A stretch of 21,652 nt of DNA from CAYXVU01 sp964468725. Lineage in GTDB: Bacteria; Acidobacteriota; Blastocatellia; UBA7656. Below the pieces are notes generated by a model that was not told the origin of the DNA, made no database searches, and was given only the letters and a program-made list of their open reading frames with translations. The stretch covers positions 1 to 21,652 of the forward strand of contig CAYXVU010000094.1 in NCBI GenBank assembly GCA_964468725.1, given 5' to 3'. The translations under genes and the position numbers were made by a program. Below, in pieces: positions 1 to 7,303 of this stretch. Within the stretch, counting starts at the first letter, position 1, and each line of letters opens with the position of its first letter.

Positions 1-60
1 GCGCCGCGGTCGCTCGCGGACAAGCGGGGCGCCAGGCACGGCCAGTCGATGCCGGCGGGA
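1..60. other. Very GC-rich window edge, possible chimeric contig end
   Basis: By direct count 48 of the first 60 bases are G or C (80%), against 29 of 60 in the next 60. The break coincides with the point where the minus-strand membrane protein stops looking like a membrane protein. A foreign tail on a contig end would explain both; a real local GC peak is the alternative. Confidence 0.4.
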
Positions 61-371
61 TAGGGCAGCAAGGTGAGCAACGCTGCTGCTTTGCTCAAAG
101 CGTAATTTTGCAGGTTCATCATCTTCAGTGCGCCGTAGATGATAATGGGCGCGGCGATCATTCCGAGAAAATAGGCGAGCACTGCACCGATGCGACCCGT
201 TTGGTAACCCATACGCTCGGCATCCGTAGCATGCGGCGAAATGCTGCCCATGGTTTTTTGAAATGCGCTGCCGACTAAACCATACAGGCAAATGATGAAA
301 TTGATCGCCCCAACAATGATCATAAAGATGCCGGGTAATTTGAGGCGTTCCTGAATCGGGTTCTGCTGCAT
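1..371 (-). CDS. Small multi-pass membrane protein, 5' part only
   Basis: An open frame runs leftward from an ATG at 371 and leaves the window without a stop. The protein starts MQQNPIQERLKLPGIFM and has two hydrophobic helices, at about residues 13-35 and 65-85, with a third beginning near residue 95. It resembles small uncharacterised bacterial membrane proteins with a proline-bearing start, but I cannot assign a function. Two ATGs lie side by side (374 and 371); the GAGG upstream is better spaced from the second. The last ~20 codons before the window edge switch from hydrophobic to polar and Arg/Pro-rich where the DNA becomes extremely GC-rich, so the true C-terminus is probably not what is shown. 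It is divergent from the deacylase gene at 481. Confidence 0.6.
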   Translation of the reverse strand, partial: MQQNPIQERLKLPGIFMIIVGAINFIICLYGLVGSAFQKTMGSISPHATDAERMGYQTGRIGAVLAYFLGMIAAPIIIYGALKMMNLQNYALSKAAALLTLLPYPAGIDWPCLAPRLSASDRG

Positions 372-480
372 CATTACCTCGCTCGCACTGTCCTTACCAA
401 TCTAGCATGAGACTTTACAAATCCCAATCGGTTGGCAAAGATTAGCGCTTACGGGCTGCCACTCTTCAGGCGAAAGAGCG

Positions 481-969
481 ATGAAAAACGATTATCCCAT
501 CACGTCGGCTGTGCGCTGGCTGCGCGAGAAGAAGATCGAGTTTGAACCCCATCTCTATGAGTATGTCGAACGCGGTGGCTCGCGCCACTCTGCCCTCTCG
601 CTCGGCGTCGCAGAACACGCAGTGATTAAGACCATCGTTTTGGAGACGGATGCCCGACAACCACTCATCGTCTTGATGCACGGCGACAGAGAAATTTCGA
701 CAAAAAAATTGGCGCGCCACCTTGGCGTAAAGACGGTTGCGCCGTGCGACCCGACGGTCGCGCAAAAACACACCGGCTATCTGGTCGGCGGGACGAGTCC
801 GTTGGGCACGCGCAAAAGACTGCCGGTATATGCCGAACGCACGATCTTCGATTTGCCGAAAATATATCTGAATGGCGGCAAGCGCGGCTTTCTGATTGCC
901 ATTCGCCCGCAGGTGTTGCGCGACGTGTTGAACGCCGAAGAAATTGAAGTTGCCGTGATGGCACAGTAG
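481..969 (+). CDS. ybaK: YbaK/EbsC-family aminoacyl-tRNA deacylase
   Basis: 162 residues, normal for the family. These cytosolic enzymes hydrolyse mischarged tRNA, typically Cys-tRNA(Pro), to protect translation accuracy. Visible family signatures are the lysine of IKTIVL (K50, corresponding to the conserved catalytic-site Lys of YbaK), KKLARHLGVK, the glycine-rich GYLVGGTSPLGTRK loop and the C-terminal YLNGGKRGFLI strand. A purine-rich GGCGAAAGAG lies just before the ATG. It is followed after 38 bases by pdxH in the same direction, so the two may be co-transcribed. The family is clear; which mischarged tRNA is edited (Cys-tRNA(Pro) or another) cannot be decided by eye. Confidence 0.9.
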   Translation: MKNDYPITSAVRWLREKKIEFEPHLYEYVERGGSRHSALSLGVAEHAVIKTIVLETDARQPLIVLMHGDREISTKKLARHLGVKTVAPCDPTVAQKHTGYLVGGTSPLGTRKRLPVYAERTIFDLPKIYLNGGKRGFLIAIRPQVLRDVLNAEEIEVAVMAQ

Positions 970-1007
970 AATGGCGGGGCAACATCTGCTCTGCAAGCGA
1001 GCCAACT

Positions 1008-1637
1008 ATGGACGTAGCGATACAATATGGAATTGGCCGATTGCGCCGTGATGATTTAGAGCCTGATCCTCTGCGACAGTTCATCAAATGGTACGATCAA
1101 GCCGTCACTACAGCCCCTAAAGACCCCAATGCCATGACGCTGACAACCAGCACGCGCGATGGCTACCCTTCGGCGCGCATTGTCCTGTTGAAGGAGGTGG
1201 ATGAGCGCGGGTTCATCTTTTATACGAACTACGAGAGTCGCAAGGGGCGCGAGATTGCTGAAAACCCGCACGTCGCGTTGGTCTTCTTTTGGTCGGAACT
1301 GGAGCGTCAAGTTCGCATCACTGGCAATGCAGAGAAGTTGTCGCGCGCAGAATCGGCGACCTATTTTTCCACCCGTCCGCGCGAAAGCCGACTCGGTGCA
1401 TGGGTGTCGCAACAGAGCCGCGTCATTGTGAGTCGAGAGATTCTCGAGCGCGAGATGAGCGAGGTGGAAGCCCAGTATCCAGATGATGAGATTCCGCTGC
1501 CACCCTTTTGGGGCGGCTACGTTGTTGATCCGGCGACCATCGAATTTTGGCAGGGGCGACCGAGTCGCTTGCATGACCGCTTTTTGTACACTCGTCAAGC
1601 CGACAATCGTTGGTTGATCGAGCGGCTTTCTCCGTAA
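1008..1637 (+). CDS. pdxH: Pyridoxamine/pyridoxine 5'-phosphate oxidase
   Basis: 209 residues. PdxH is an FMN-dependent cytosolic homodimer that oxidises pyridoxine or pyridoxamine 5'-phosphate to pyridoxal 5'-phosphate with O2. The N-terminal LRRDDLEPDPLRQF segment, the FMN-binding ARIVLLKEVDERGFIFYTNY and SRKGREI stretches, QVRITGNAEKLS, SRLGAWVSQQS, the substrate-binding EFWQGRPSRLHDR and the invariant C-terminal ERLSP are all present and in order. The ATG at 1008 gives a normal family length, although only weak Shine-Dalgarno sequence precedes it. It lies between the deacylase gene and thyA; thyA starts 56 bases after the stop. Confidence 0.96.
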   Translation: MDVAIQYGIGRLRRDDLEPDPLRQFIKWYDQAVTTAPKDPNAMTLTTSTRDGYPSARIVLLKEVDERGFIFYTNYESRKGREIAENPHVALVFFWSELERQVRITGNAEKLSRAESATYFSTRPRESRLGAWVSQQSRVIVSREILEREMSEVEAQYPDDEIPLPPFWGGYVVDPATIEFWQGRPSRLHDRFLYTRQADNRWLIERLSP

Positions 1638-1693
1638 TCATCGCCTGTGCTGTACCCGCTTATCGTTTTGCTCACACGGATTGGAGAAGAGGA

Positions 1694-2488
1694 GTGAAGC
1701 AATATCTGGATTTGATGCGCCACGTTTTAGAGAACGGCGCACAGAAAGATGATCGCACTGGCACTGGCACGTTATCGGTTTTCGGCTACCAAATGCGCTT
1801 TGATTTAGGCACAGGGTTCCCGCTGCTGACCACCAAACGACTGCATACAAAATCGATCATCTACGAATTACTCTGGTTTTTACGCGGCGAGACGAATATT
1901 CGCTATCTGACCGATCACGGCGTTAGTATCTGGAACGAGTGGGCGGACGAGAAGGGCGAGCTTGGCCCGGTTTACGGCAAACAGTGGCGCTCGTGGCCGA
2001 CCGCCGACGGGCGCACCATAGATCAGATCAGCGAGGTCATCCGAGAGATCAGAAGAAACCCCGACTCACGCCGTCTCCTGGTAAGCGCCTGGAATGTCGG
2101 CGAATTGGATCGCATGGCTCTGTTGCCTTGTCACGCGCTGTTCCAGTTCTATGTCGTCAACGGTCGGCTATCGTGTCAGATGTACCAACGATCAGCGGAC
2201 ATCTTTTTGGGTGTGCCATTCAACATTGCATCCTACGCGCTTCTGACACGGATGGTGGCGCAGGTCTGCGGATTACAGCCCGGCGACTTTATTCACACGT
2301 TGGGTGACGCCCATCTCTATCGAAATCATCTAGAGCAAGCCAAGCTTCAACTGAGGCGCACACCACAACCTTTACCGCAAATGAAGATCAATCCGGCAGT
2401 GCGCGACCTGTTCGAATTCCAATTTGAGGATTTCGAACTCATCGGATATACGCCGCACGCCCACATCAAAGCGGAGGTGGCCGTGTGA
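1694..2488 (+). CDS. thyA: Thymidylate synthase (ThyA type)
   Basis: Converts dUMP to dTMP with 5,10-methylene-tetrahydrofolate as carbon and hydride donor, releasing dihydrofolate. I place the start at GTG 1694: it is preceded by GGAG at 1683-1686 and gives MKQYLDLMRHVLENG and 264 residues, the same beginning and length as the E. coli enzyme. The longer open frame upstream (from 1610) overlaps pdxH and adds 28 non-conserved residues. Key residues are visible: R21 in the DRTGTGT phosphate-binding loop, the WDEWAD-like WNEWAD motif, GPVYGKQWR, the catalytic Cys146 in LLPCHALFQF, QRSADIFLGVPFNIASYALL and the C-terminal AEVAV. The stop overlaps the folA start by four bases, implying translational coupling. 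Confidence 0.97.
   Translation: MKQYLDLMRHVLENGAQKDDRTGTGTLSVFGYQMRFDLGTGFPLLTTKRLHTKSIIYELLWFLRGETNIRYLTDHGVSIWNEWADEKGELGPVYGKQWRSWPTADGRTIDQISEVIREIRRNPDSRRLLVSAWNVGELDRMALLPCHALFQFYVVNGRLSCQMYQRSADIFLGVPFNIASYALLTRMVAQVCGLQPGDFIHTLGDAHLYRNHLEQAKLQLRRTPQPLPQMKINPAVRDLFEFQFEDFELIGYTPHAHIKAEVAV
2473..2477 (+). promoter_or_regulatory. Shine-Dalgarno site of folA inside thyA
   Basis: GGAGG at 2473-2477 lies within the last codons of thyA, seven bases before the GTG at 2485. It supports the GTG start of folA and coupled translation from the thyA message. Confidence 0.7.
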
Positions 2489-3012
2489 TTCTCTCGCTCA
2501 TCGTTGCAATGGATGAAGCAGGCGCGATTGGCTTCAAGGGCAAATTGCCTTGGCGGCTGTCTGCCGATCTGCAACGTTTCCGCCAACTAACGATGGGGCA
2601 TCACTTGATCGCCGGTCGCAAGACCTATGAATCCATCGGCAGACCGCTGCCTGGCAGAGAGATGATCGTCATAACGCGCGACCCTGAGTTTCGGGCGTCG
2701 GGTTGTACCATCGCCTATTCAGTCGAAGAGGCTTTGAAAGTGGCAGCGTTAGCAGACGAATCGGAAGTCTTCATAATTGGCGGTGCGGAACTCTATCGGC
2801 AGACCTTGCCGAGGGCAGATCGGCTCTATCTCACGGAGGTACAGGCGCGCGTTGAAGCGGACACTTTCTTCCCCCCATTCGACCGGCAAGCGTGGCAAGA
2901 GACTGCCTGTCTATTTGTCGAAGCGGATGACAGGAATCAATATGCCTCCACCTTTCGGGCATTGGTGAGACAGGCGGACACGGCAGACCGGCAGGCCTTG
3001 TCCGAAGGCTGA
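2485..3012 (+). CDS. folA: Dihydrofolate reductase
   Basis: 175 residues. Reduces dihydrofolate to tetrahydrofolate with NADPH, closing the cycle opened by ThyA. The sequence shows the Met20-loop region (AMDEAGAIGFKGKLPW), the catalytic acidic residue D28 in LSADLQRF, the cofactor-binding GRKTYESIGRPLPGR, the VFIIGGAELY motif and the C-terminal LYLTEVQA and DTFFP strands. It starts at GTG within the GTGA shared with the thyA stop. About a dozen residues extend past the usual FRALVR end and look disordered (QADTADRQALSEG), making it longer than the 159-residue E. coli enzyme. The residues for catalysis look intact. Confidence 0.96.
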   Translation: MILSLIVAMDEAGAIGFKGKLPWRLSADLQRFRQLTMGHHLIAGRKTYESIGRPLPGREMIVITRDPEFRASGCTIAYSVEEALKVAALADESEVFIIGGAELYRQTLPRADRLYLTEVQARVEADTFFPPFDRQAWQETACLFVEADDRNQYASTFRALVRQADTADRQALSEG

Positions 3013-3046
3013 AGTTCACCCTCAATCATCGCGGCGTTGCGCGGAG

Positions 3047-3068
3047 GCTTTCTAGGAAAGCGAGTTTT
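3047..3068 (+). terminator. Weak hairpin after folA, possible terminator
   Basis: GCTTTC (3047-3052) pairs perfectly with GAAAGC (3056-3061) around a TAG loop, followed by GAG and four Ts. The stem is short and AT-leaning, so termination would be weak at best. The remaining 3013-3260 holds no gene that I can support. Confidence 0.3.
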
Positions 3069-3263
3069 ATCTTGCGTCATCTTCGTTTCCTGTTTAGATT
3101 GAACAGTCTCCCAATGCAAGATCAAGCGACCGCTCGCACTCGGTCACATTCCGAAACCTGAGAGGTGCAAAGCAGGCTGCGGTTGCATCGCGAAAGTCAC
3201 ATGAGTTGTCGGTTGGTATTGCATCTGCTAACCCTCAAGCGATTACGAAAGACAGGTTTTGAA

Positions 3264-3268
3264 GGAGG
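3264..3268 (+). promoter_or_regulatory. Ribosome-binding site deciding the protease start
   Basis: GGAGG at 3264-3268 is nine bases upstream of ATG 3278. It is immediately adjacent to the earlier in-frame TTG at 3269, which therefore cannot be the start. Confidence 0.75.
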
Positions 3269-3277
3269 TTGCTATTC

Positions 3278-6200
3278 ATGCTGTTTCGTTCAGGTTTTAC
3301 CGGCCAGTCTCATTCGAGAAAGATTGTCATGCTAGGCCTCTGTTTGATGGTCGCGCTTTCAAATAGCCTTACGCTATTTTCTCCGACGCTGGCGGCGGCA
3401 TCTGTCGAAAACCCGACGCCGAATTTATCGTTGGCCCTCGCGGCTCAAGATGGACAAACTTCAGCTGATGGCATCTGGAGTTTTGTCGAAGAGACGGCAG
3501 TAGCTATCGTCGGGCAACGGCAAATCGTGCCGAAGCAATATCGCACGGTTCGGCTGAATGAATCGGGGCTTGCCGAAGTGCTGCAACGCGCTCCGCGTGA
3601 ATTTTCCGAAGCGGCAAAAAGCCAACGTGTTACCCTTGCGTTGCCGATGCCGGACGGCGACTTTATTACTTTTCGTATTGAAGAATCACCCGTAATGGAA
3701 GCGGCGCTGGCGGAGAAATTTCCGGCAATCAAGACTTATCGAGGACGCGGCGATGATGACCCGACCCTCAGCGTGCGCATTGACTCGACCCCGGCAGGAT
3801 TTCACGCCCTGATCTTTTCCGAGCGCGGAACTGTCTATATTGACCCATATCAGAAGAACGACACCACCAACTATGTCACCTATTACAAAGCCGATTATCA
3901 AAAAGAGGCAGATGATTTTCAGTGCCATTTTTCGGAGGCGAATCTCGTTCCCAATCGAGCGGCGATTCCGGCGCTGCCTGCGGCGGCCAATGGCACGCAG
4001 TTGCGAACCTATCGCTTAGCTTGCGCGGCAACGGGTGAATATACGGCCTTTCACGGCGGCACGGTTGCGGCTGGTCTGGCCGCCATCGTGACCAGCGTAA
4101 ACCGGGTGAATCAGATATATGAACGCGATTTGGCAGTCCGCATGGTATTGGTGGCAAACAATAATTTGATTGTCTATACCAATCCGGCCACCGATCCGTA
4201 TTCGAATAACAGCGGCTCAACCATGTTGGGGCAGAATCAAACCAATCTCGATAGTGTCATCGGTGATGCGAACTATGACATGGGGCATGTCTTCAGCACC
4301 GGCGGCGGCGGGGTAGCCTTTCTCGGCGTCATTTGTGAAACGGGCTTCAAAGCGCGCGGCGTGACTGGGCTCCCCGCACCGGTTGGCGATCCGTTCGACA
4401 TTGATTTCGTCGCTCACGAGATGGGGCATCAGTTCGGCGGCAATCATACCTTTAACGGCACAACCGGGAATTGCGGCGGCGGCAATCGCGCGGCTTCAGC
4501 AGCATACGAGCCCGGCAGCGGATCGACCATCATGGCTTATGCGGGTATTTGCGGCTCGCAAAATCTACAGCCCAACAGTGACGATCACTTCCATATCAAA
4601 AGCCTCGAAGAGATTCTCGCTTATCTGGGGACTACCTCTTGTGCGGCGACGACCAACACCGGCAACACGATTCCAACGGTGAGCAGTCCGGCGACGTTTA
4701 CCATTCCGAAAAGCACTCCCTTTACCTTAACCGCTACGGCCAGCGATGGGGATGGGGATTCGCTAACCTATTGTTGGGAGGAGTATGATCTCGGCCTGTC
4801 TTCGCCGCCCGATACGGATAGCGACGGACAAGCAAGACCGATCTTTCGTTCTTTCTCCCCGACAGCAAACCCGACGCGCACATTTCCCAAGTTGTCGGAC
4901 ATCTTGAACAACACGCAGACGATAGGCGAACGGTTGCCGACCATCAGCCGCACGATGAATTTTCAAGTCACCGTCCGCGATAATCGCTCGAGCGGCGGCG
5001 CGATAAAGACTTCAACAACCCAAGTCGTTGTGAGCGGAACAAGCGGCCCGTTTCTGGTCACTTCGCCCAATACTAATGTGAGTTGGGGGACGCTTTCATC
5101 GCAGACCGTGACTTGGGATGTTGCCAACACGGCCAATGCTCCGGTCAACGCTGCCAATGTCAAAATCACGCTTTCGACTGATGGCGGCAATACCTTTCCC
5201 CTTACTTTGGCAGCAAGCACGCCTAACGACGGGTCGGAATCCATCACCGTTCCCAACAATCCGACGACGACGGCGCGCATTAAAGTCGAAGCTGTGGGCA
5301 ATGTCTTCTTCGATGTCTCGAATGCGAATTTCACCATCTTCGATGCCAGCGGCTGTTCGTTCGGCATCAATCCGACTTCGCAAAACGTTGCGGCGGGCGG
5401 CGGCAGCGGTTCCGTTACGGTCACTGCCGGAAGCGGTTGCCCATGGACAGCGGTCAGCAATGCTACCTTTATCTCGGTTACGTCGGGCGCGAGCGGCAGC
5501 GGCAATGGCACGGTGAATTTCTCTGTTGCATCCAATACCGGCCCGGCGCGTTCGGGAACCATCACCATTGCCGGACAGACCTTCACCGTCAATCAAGCTG
5601 ATGGTTGCAGCTACGCGATCAATCCCACCTCGCAAAACTTTACGGCAAGTGGCGGAAACGGCTCGCTGACCGTCACTGCCGGAACGGGTTGTCAATGGAC
5701 GGCGGTAAGCAACGACGGATTCATTACGGTAACGTCAGGGGCGAGCGGCAGCGGCAATGATACGGTGAGCTATTCGGTCGCTGCCAATAGCGGCGGCACT
5801 CGCACCGGAACGATTACGGTTGCCGGGCAGACCTTCACCGTCAACCAAGAAGCTCTGATTGTTTGCACCTTTGACCTCTCGCCGACGAGTGCGGTCTTTG
5901 CGCAGAACGGCGGCAATAGCGGAGTCAATGTGATCGCCCCTGCGGGCTGTGCATGGACAGCCGCCAGCAATGCCTCTTTCATTACCATAACCAGTGAGGC
6001 AAGCGGCAGCGGTAATGGCTTGGTTGCTTATTCGGTTTCGGCAAATACGACAACGGTGGTTCGCTCTGGAACGCTCACCATTGCCGGACAAACTTTTATT
6101 GTGACGCAAGCCGCTTCATCCTGTATCAGTTCCATTAGTCCGGCGACTCGCTCTATGCCAGCCAACGGCGGAACCAATGGAGTCAGCGTTTCGGCTGCAA

Positions 6201-7156
6201 CAACTTGTAATTGGACTTCTCAATCCACTGTGCCATGGATAACCATCACGACGGGCGGCAGCGGCCCGGGTGCGAAGACGTTGAAATATAGCGTCAGCCC
6301 CAATCCGCAAACGACGCAGCGTATTGGGGTGATAATTATCGGCAGTAAATTGCACACCGTTACACAAGCGGGCGTGACTTGTTCCTACTCCATTTCTCCG
6401 GCCAGCCAAAATATCAGTGCCAGCGGCGGCGGCGGGACGATTGATGTGACAGCGCAGGCGGGTTGTCAATGGACGGCGGTAAGCAACGACGGATTCATTA
6501 CGGTAACGTCAGGGGCGAGCGGCAGCGGCAATGATACGGTGAGCTATTCGGTCGCTGCCAATAGCGGCGGCACTCGCACCGGAACGATTACGGTTGCTGG
6601 TAAGACTTTTGCGGTCACCCAAGCCGGAGTTGGCGGGTGCACTTATTCCATCTCACCAACTTCGCAATCCGTTGCGGCGGGCGGCGGCAGCGGCGCGGTC
6701 AATGTCACGGCTGACTCGGGCTGTGGGTGGACTGCCGTCAGTAACAATGCTTTTATTGTCATCACCTCCGGCAGTAGCGGCAGCGGTAATGGTACGGTGG
6801 CCTTCACGGTCGCGGTCAATAGCGGAGCTGCTCGCGCTGGAACGATAACGATTGCCGGACAGACCTTCACCGTCAATCAAGCAGGCAGCTCCATTAGCTG
6901 CACCTTCAGTCTTTCGCCCTTGTCTGCCTCCTTCCGAAAAGCTGGCGGCACGGGCAGTTTCAGCGTGAAAACGCAATCCGGTTGCCCATGGACAGCGGTC
7001 AGTAACGTGTCGTGGATCACGATTCTTTCCGGAGCAAGCGGAACTGGTAACGGCACGGTGACTTATTTGGTTGACCCCAACACGACACCCTCTCAACGTA
7101 CGGGAACGATTACGGCAGGAGGGAAGACCTTCACCATCAAGCAATCAACTCTGTAA
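3278..7156 (+). CDS. Secreted reprolysin-like zinc metalloprotease with seven BACON repeats
   Basis: 1292 residues. Residues ~1-40 form a signal peptide (basic start, hydrophobic VMLGLCLMVAL core, LAAAS cleavage region). Residues ~55-215 look like a propeptide/FTP-like domain. The catalytic domain spans about 225-455, with HEMGHQFGGNH at 380-390 giving zinc ligands H380, H384 and H390 and catalytic E381; a Met-turn follows at M419 (STIMAYAGICG). This is the metzincin arrangement HExxHxxGxxH...M. Residues ~460-690 are Ig-like/beta-sandwich linkers. From 693 there are seven repeats of 84-87 residues, each starting with Cys and carrying NPTSQN, GCxWTAVSN, GASGSGNGTV and GTITIAGQTFTVNQA-like segments: BACON domains, usually linked to carbohydrate or surface binding. 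The enzyme probably acts extracellularly or at the outer surface; its substrate is unknown. It is transcribed alone, with a strong terminator behind it. Confidence 0.9.
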   Translation: MLFRSGFTGQSHSRKIVMLGLCLMVALSNSLTLFSPTLAAASVENPTPNLSLALAAQDGQTSADGIWSFVEETAVAIVGQRQIVPKQYRTVRLNESGLAEVLQRAPREFSEAAKSQRVTLALPMPDGDFITFRIEESPVMEAALAEKFPAIKTYRGRGDDDPTLSVRIDSTPAGFHALIFSERGTVYIDPYQKNDTTNYVTYYKADYQKEADDFQCHFSEANLVPNRAAIPALPAAANGTQLRTYRLACAATGEYTAFHGGTVAAGLAAIVTSVNRVNQIYERDLAVRMVLVANNNLIVYTNPATDPYSNNSGSTMLGQNQTNLDSVIGDANYDMGHVFSTGGGGVAFLGVICETGFKARGVTGLPAPVGDPFDIDFVAHEMGHQFGGNHTFNGTTGNCGGGNRAASAAYEPGSGSTIMAYAGICGSQNLQPNSDDHFHIKSLEEILAYLGTTSCAATTNTGNTIPTVSSPATFTIPKSTPFTLTATASDGDGDSLTYCWEEYDLGLSSPPDTDSDGQARPIFRSFSPTANPTRTFPKLSDILNNTQTIGERLPTISRTMNFQVTVRDNRSSGGAIKTSTTQVVVSGTSGPFLVTSPNTNVSWGTLSSQTVTWDVANTANAPVNAANVKITLSTDGGNTFPLTLAASTPNDGSESITVPNNPTTTARIKVEAVGNVFFDVSNANFTIFDASGCSFGINPTSQNVAAGGGSGSVTVTAGSGCPWTAVSNATFISVTSGASGSGNGTVNFSVASNTGPARSGTITIAGQTFTVNQADGCSYAINPTSQNFTASGGNGSLTVTAGTGCQWTAVSNDGFITVTSGASGSGNDTVSYSVAANSGGTRTGTITVAGQTFTVNQEALIVCTFDLSPTSAVFAQNGGNSGVNVIAPAGCAWTAASNASFITITSEASGSGNGLVAYSVSANTTTVVRSGTLTIAGQTFIVTQAASSCISSISPATRSMPANGGTNGVSVSAATTCNWTSQSTVPWITITTGGSGPGAKTLKYSVSPNPQTTQRIGVIIIGSKLHTVTQAGVTCSYSISPASQNISASGGGGTIDVTAQAGCQWTAVSNDGFITVTSGASGSGNDTVSYSVAANSGGTRTGTITVAGKTFAVTQAGVGGCTYSISPTSQSVAAGGGSGAVNVTADSGCGWTAVSNNAFIVITSGSSGSGNGTVAFTVAVNSGAARAGTITIAGQTFTVNQAGSSISCTFSLSPLSASFRKAGGTGSFSVKTQSGCPWTAVSNVSWITILSGASGTGNGTVTYLVDPNTTPSQRTGTITAGGKTFTIKQSTL
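5685..5823 (+). repeat. 139-base perfect direct repeat, copy 1
   Basis: Identical base for base to 6459-6597, offset 774 bases (258 codons, exactly three BACON units). It encodes the second half of BACON repeat 2, from the GCQWTAVSNDGF core to GTITVA. Bases flanking both sides differ. Confidence 0.95.
6459..6597 (+). repeat. 139-base perfect direct repeat, copy 2
   Basis: Second copy, lying in BACON repeat 5. Identity stops sharply at both ends: A versus G at the left (5684/6458) and C versus T at the right (5824/6598). Confidence 0.95.
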
Positions 7157-7180
7157 GCTGCAATCGGCGGAAGAAACCAT

Positions 7181-7219
7181 GAGCCGGAGGTCAACCCGAC
7201 CTCCGGCTCTATTTTTTTT
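7181..7219 (+). terminator. Strong intrinsic terminator after the protease gene
   Basis: A 12-base perfect stem, GAGCCGGAGGTC (7181-7192) with GACCTCCGGCTC (7198-7209), encloses an AACCC loop. It is followed by TA and eight Ts (7212-7219), a textbook rho-independent terminator 24 bases after the stop codon. The hairpin could also slow leftward transcription from the gene at 7304, but no T-run follows on that strand. Confidence 0.93.
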
Positions 7220-7303
7220 CGGAGCCATAAGCGGTTCGTTGACATCCTGAATAACGAGCTGCAAATTGATCCGCCGATTGAAGGGCAGAAGATTATCAGC
7301 GGC

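Larger units (their letters stand above)
5354..7153 (+). repeat. Seven tandem BACON-domain repeats in the protease gene
   Basis: Repeat starts (first Cys codon) are at 5354, 5606, 5864, 6122, 6380, 6638 and 6899, a period of 252-261 bases. Repeat 4 is the most diverged (CISSISPATRSMPANGG) and lacks the TAVSN core; repeats 2 and 5 are identical over 139 bases. Expansion by unequal crossing-over or conversion is inferred. Confidence 0.85.

Noticed and set aside
466..1005. Minus-strand frame of 179 codons over the deacylase gene
   Set aside because: Fully antisense to a clearly conserved gene; no ribosome-binding site and no recognisable protein features.
2937..3125. Minus-strand frame antisense to the folA 3' end, with an AGGAAACG before an internal ATG (MTQDKTRFPRKPP)
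   Set aside because: It largely mirrors the folA reading frame and its composition is that of a shadow frame. A short peptide is possible, but no independent support exists.
4963..5695. Long minus-strand frames of about 200 codons across the protease gene
   Set aside because: They are complements of the repetitive Ser/Gly/Thr-rich coding sequence and repeat with the BACON period, which is expected of shadows.
5354..7153. The regular ~258-base periodicity considered as a CRISPR-like or satellite array
   Set aside because: The period encodes in-frame BACON protein domains with diverged sequence; there are no short identical repeats with unique spacers.
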